Source: Thermoproteus sp. CP80
Lineage (GTDB): Archaea > Thermoproteota > Thermoprotei > Thermoproteales > Thermoproteaceae
DNA length: 40,416 nt
NCBI RefSeq assembly: GCF_002077075.2
Contig: NZ_LCWM02000003.1
Location: 30,762 to 71,177 of the forward strand
Direction of reading: 5' to 3'
Part shown: positions 39,248 to 40,416 of the stretch, one piece after another
Layout: each line of letters begins with the position of its first letter
Numbering within the stretch: position 1 is the first letter of the stretch
The notes under the pieces: generated by a model
Told to the model about the DNA's origin: nothing
Database searches by the model: none
The model's input: the letters and a program-made list of their open reading frames with translations, nothing else
Translations under genes and position numbers: made by a program

Positions 39248-40416
39248 CTACCGCCCCGTCTCCTCGAGCCATCTCCTTATGGCGTCTGCAAGTTCGGCGA
39301 AGCGGGCGAGGCCGTCGAGGTGTTCTCTGTTGCATATAATCTCTATGGTGCCGTCGCTCCTCCGGCGTATCCTCGGCTCCTTCCCCGTCAGGGCCTTAAT
39401 CACGGCGGCGAGCCTCTCGGCGTCCGCCTCCCTGCCCCCCGGCGCGTCGGCCCTAGCCACAGCGTAGCCCACGGCCGCGTTGTCTTTCCCATACCTGCCA
39501 AACGTAATCGTGTACTCACGCACCACGGGGTCTACAATGTGCTCGCCCTCCACGCGGCCCACCTCCGCCTTTATCTTAATCCTTAGCAACTTCCTGCCGC
39601 CTCTATCCTCCTCAACGGCTTCTCCGCCTATCACCTTCATGACATATGGCCTGCCGTTCACCTCAACCTTCTTCTCAAAGTCCTCCAGCTTTAGAGAGCC
39701 TCTCTCCTTGCCCTCCTCTATGATCTTTTGAGCCTTTTCGAAGACCTCCTTGCCCTCCTTTTCGGCCCTCTTCGGTATGAGGTCTACGAACTCGGCCGCG
39801 AGCCTCTGCTGGTCGCCCTCGCCGTGTACGGAGAGCCATGCGGCGTACGCCAAGCCCTCCCTGAGGATTGAGACGTAGCCCTCCCTGCCGCCCTCCGGCA
39901 TCCTGACTGCGAAGTGCCTGCCCTCCTCAAGGCCCATGTCCCTAAGCCGCTTGGCCTCCCGCTCTATGTTGCCGGGGTTGGTGGTCTCGTATCTGACCTC
40001 AAGTGCGCCGCTACGCGCCAGCCCCACGTAGTACTTCGGCCAGCCCTCCCTCAGCGTGATGCCGCTCTCTAGCTTGTCGAGCCAGCGGTCAGCCGTCTCC
40101 CTGTTCACCCAGCCGCTCTCGGCGGCCTTCCTGACGATCTCGGCGAGGGCGTCCCTAAGCTCCTTGCGGCCCGCCGCAAGCCTGTCGGTAGTGGCTTCGA
40201 CATGCCACTCGTCTCTATTGCCCGCCCTCTTCACCTCCGCGTCTACGCCCGCGAGCTTGAGGAGGCGCGCCGCGAGCTCTGCGCGGCCCCGGTCGGTCGA
40301 GACGAATTGGAGCATGATCGCGTTCTCGCGCAGATAGACGTTGTACTTGACGTCGGCGCCGCCCTCCGATATGGTCAGATCGGCGGCGACGCGTCTGCGC
40401 TTGGTTCGCCTTATGC
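39248..40416 (-). CDS. PaREP2b-family protein, 5' end outside the window
   Basis: A partial gene; at least 388 codons are visible and the frame continues past the right edge. The run KYNVYLRENAIMLQFVSTDRGRAELAARLLKLAGVDAEVKR is characteristic of PaREP2b, a multicopy protein family known mainly from Pyrobaculum and relatives. Other parts are LREGLAYAAWLSVHGEGDQQRLAAEFV, MKVIGGEAVEEDRGGRKLLRIKIKAEVG and ADAERLAAVIKALTGKEP. Function is unknown; copy number and variable location suggest mobility or gene conversion. An internal ATG at 40315 is not the true start because the homologous sequence continues upstream of it. Confidence 0.8.
   Translation of the reverse strand, partial: IRRTKRRRVAADLTISEGGADVKYNVYLRENAIMLQFVSTDRGRAELAARLLKLAGVDAEVKRAGNRDEWHVEATTDRLAAGRKELRDALAEIVRKAAESGWVNRETADRWLDKLESGITLREGWPKYYVGLARSGALEVRYETTNPGNIEREAKRLRDMGLEEGRHFAVRMPEGGREGYVSILREGLAYAAWLSVHGEGDQQRLAAEFVDLIPKRAEKEGKEVFEKAQKIIEEGKERGSLKLEDFEKKVEVNGRPYVMKVIGGEAVEEDRGGRKLLRIKIKAEVGRVEGEHIVDPVVREYTITFGRYGKDNAAVGYAVARADAPGGREADAERLAAVIKALTGKEPRIRRRSDGTIEIICNREHLDGLARFAELADAIRRWLEETGR

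Noticed and set aside
39060-39467. Plus-strand frames over the 3' part of PaREP2b
   Set aside because: They are antisense to a recognisable gene and their translations are low-complexity, Arg/Ala/Ser-rich sequence.
1-40416. CRISPR arrays, inteins in polymerase, ATPase and RadA genes, or insertion sequences
   Set aside because: No regularly spaced repeats or transposase motifs were seen, and the large proteins have normal lengths without inserted domains.

Overview
The window looks like a piece of a hyperthermophilic crenarchaeal chromosome of the order Thermoproteales, close to Thermoproteus or Pyrobaculum. The reasons are archaeal-type RNA polymerase (A', A'', B, D, H, N), archaeal ribosomal proteins, RadA, A-type ATPase subunits, CDP-archaeol synthase, a PaREP2b-family gene at the right edge, generally GC-rich genes, many GTG starts, and TATA boxes that sit about 23-26 bases upstream of many start codons (leaderless transcription). 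I recognise these families from sequence patterns only; no database search was possible.

Layout. 1-6.6 kb: proteasome beta subunit without the catalytic Thr1, endonuclease V, DUF357-nucleotidyltransferase, UPF0179, Rio2 kinase, DUF460 nuclease-like protein, and archaeal S-adenosylmethionine synthetase. 6.6-14.4 kb: a long minus-strand information-processing run read as rpoA1-rpoA2-L30e-nusA-S12-rpoD-L18e-L13-S9-rpoN, followed by LSm and SAM synthetase. 14.4-18.0 kb: an island of different base composition holding two radical SAM genes on the opposite strand, lying between rpoB and rpoA1, which are adjacent in most archaea. 18.0-24.9 kb: rpoB, rpoH, A-ATPase subunits A, E and F, and CDP-archaeol synthase, all minus strand.

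24.9-38.7 kb: mostly short divergent or overlapping units. These are zinc-finger and zinc-ribbon proteins, a COG1032-type radical SAM protein, RadA, a Trm5-like methyltransferase, DUF2153, DUF2070, a type 4 uracil-DNA glycosylase, a coiled-coil protein with CdvA-like architecture, a RimK-like ATP-grasp ligase, a membrane-anchored winged-helix regulator, and several lineage-restricted proteins of unknown function. 38.7-40.4 kb: an ASCH-domain protein, a GC-rich gap, and a PaREP2b gene that runs off the window.

How the parts work together. Most genes serve transcription, translation, RNA modification, DNA repair and energy conversion. Operon structure shows as 1- to 8-base gene overlaps. The most interesting points are the island that splits the rpoB-rpoA1 junction, with a 14-bp direct repeat matching the last codons of rpoB at both ends; the CdvA-like protein in an order generally described as lacking Cdv division proteins; divergent gene pairs that appear to share one palindromic TATA box; and abrupt AT-rich patches inside otherwise GC-rich genes. 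No tRNA, rRNA, CRISPR array or insertion sequence was recognised.
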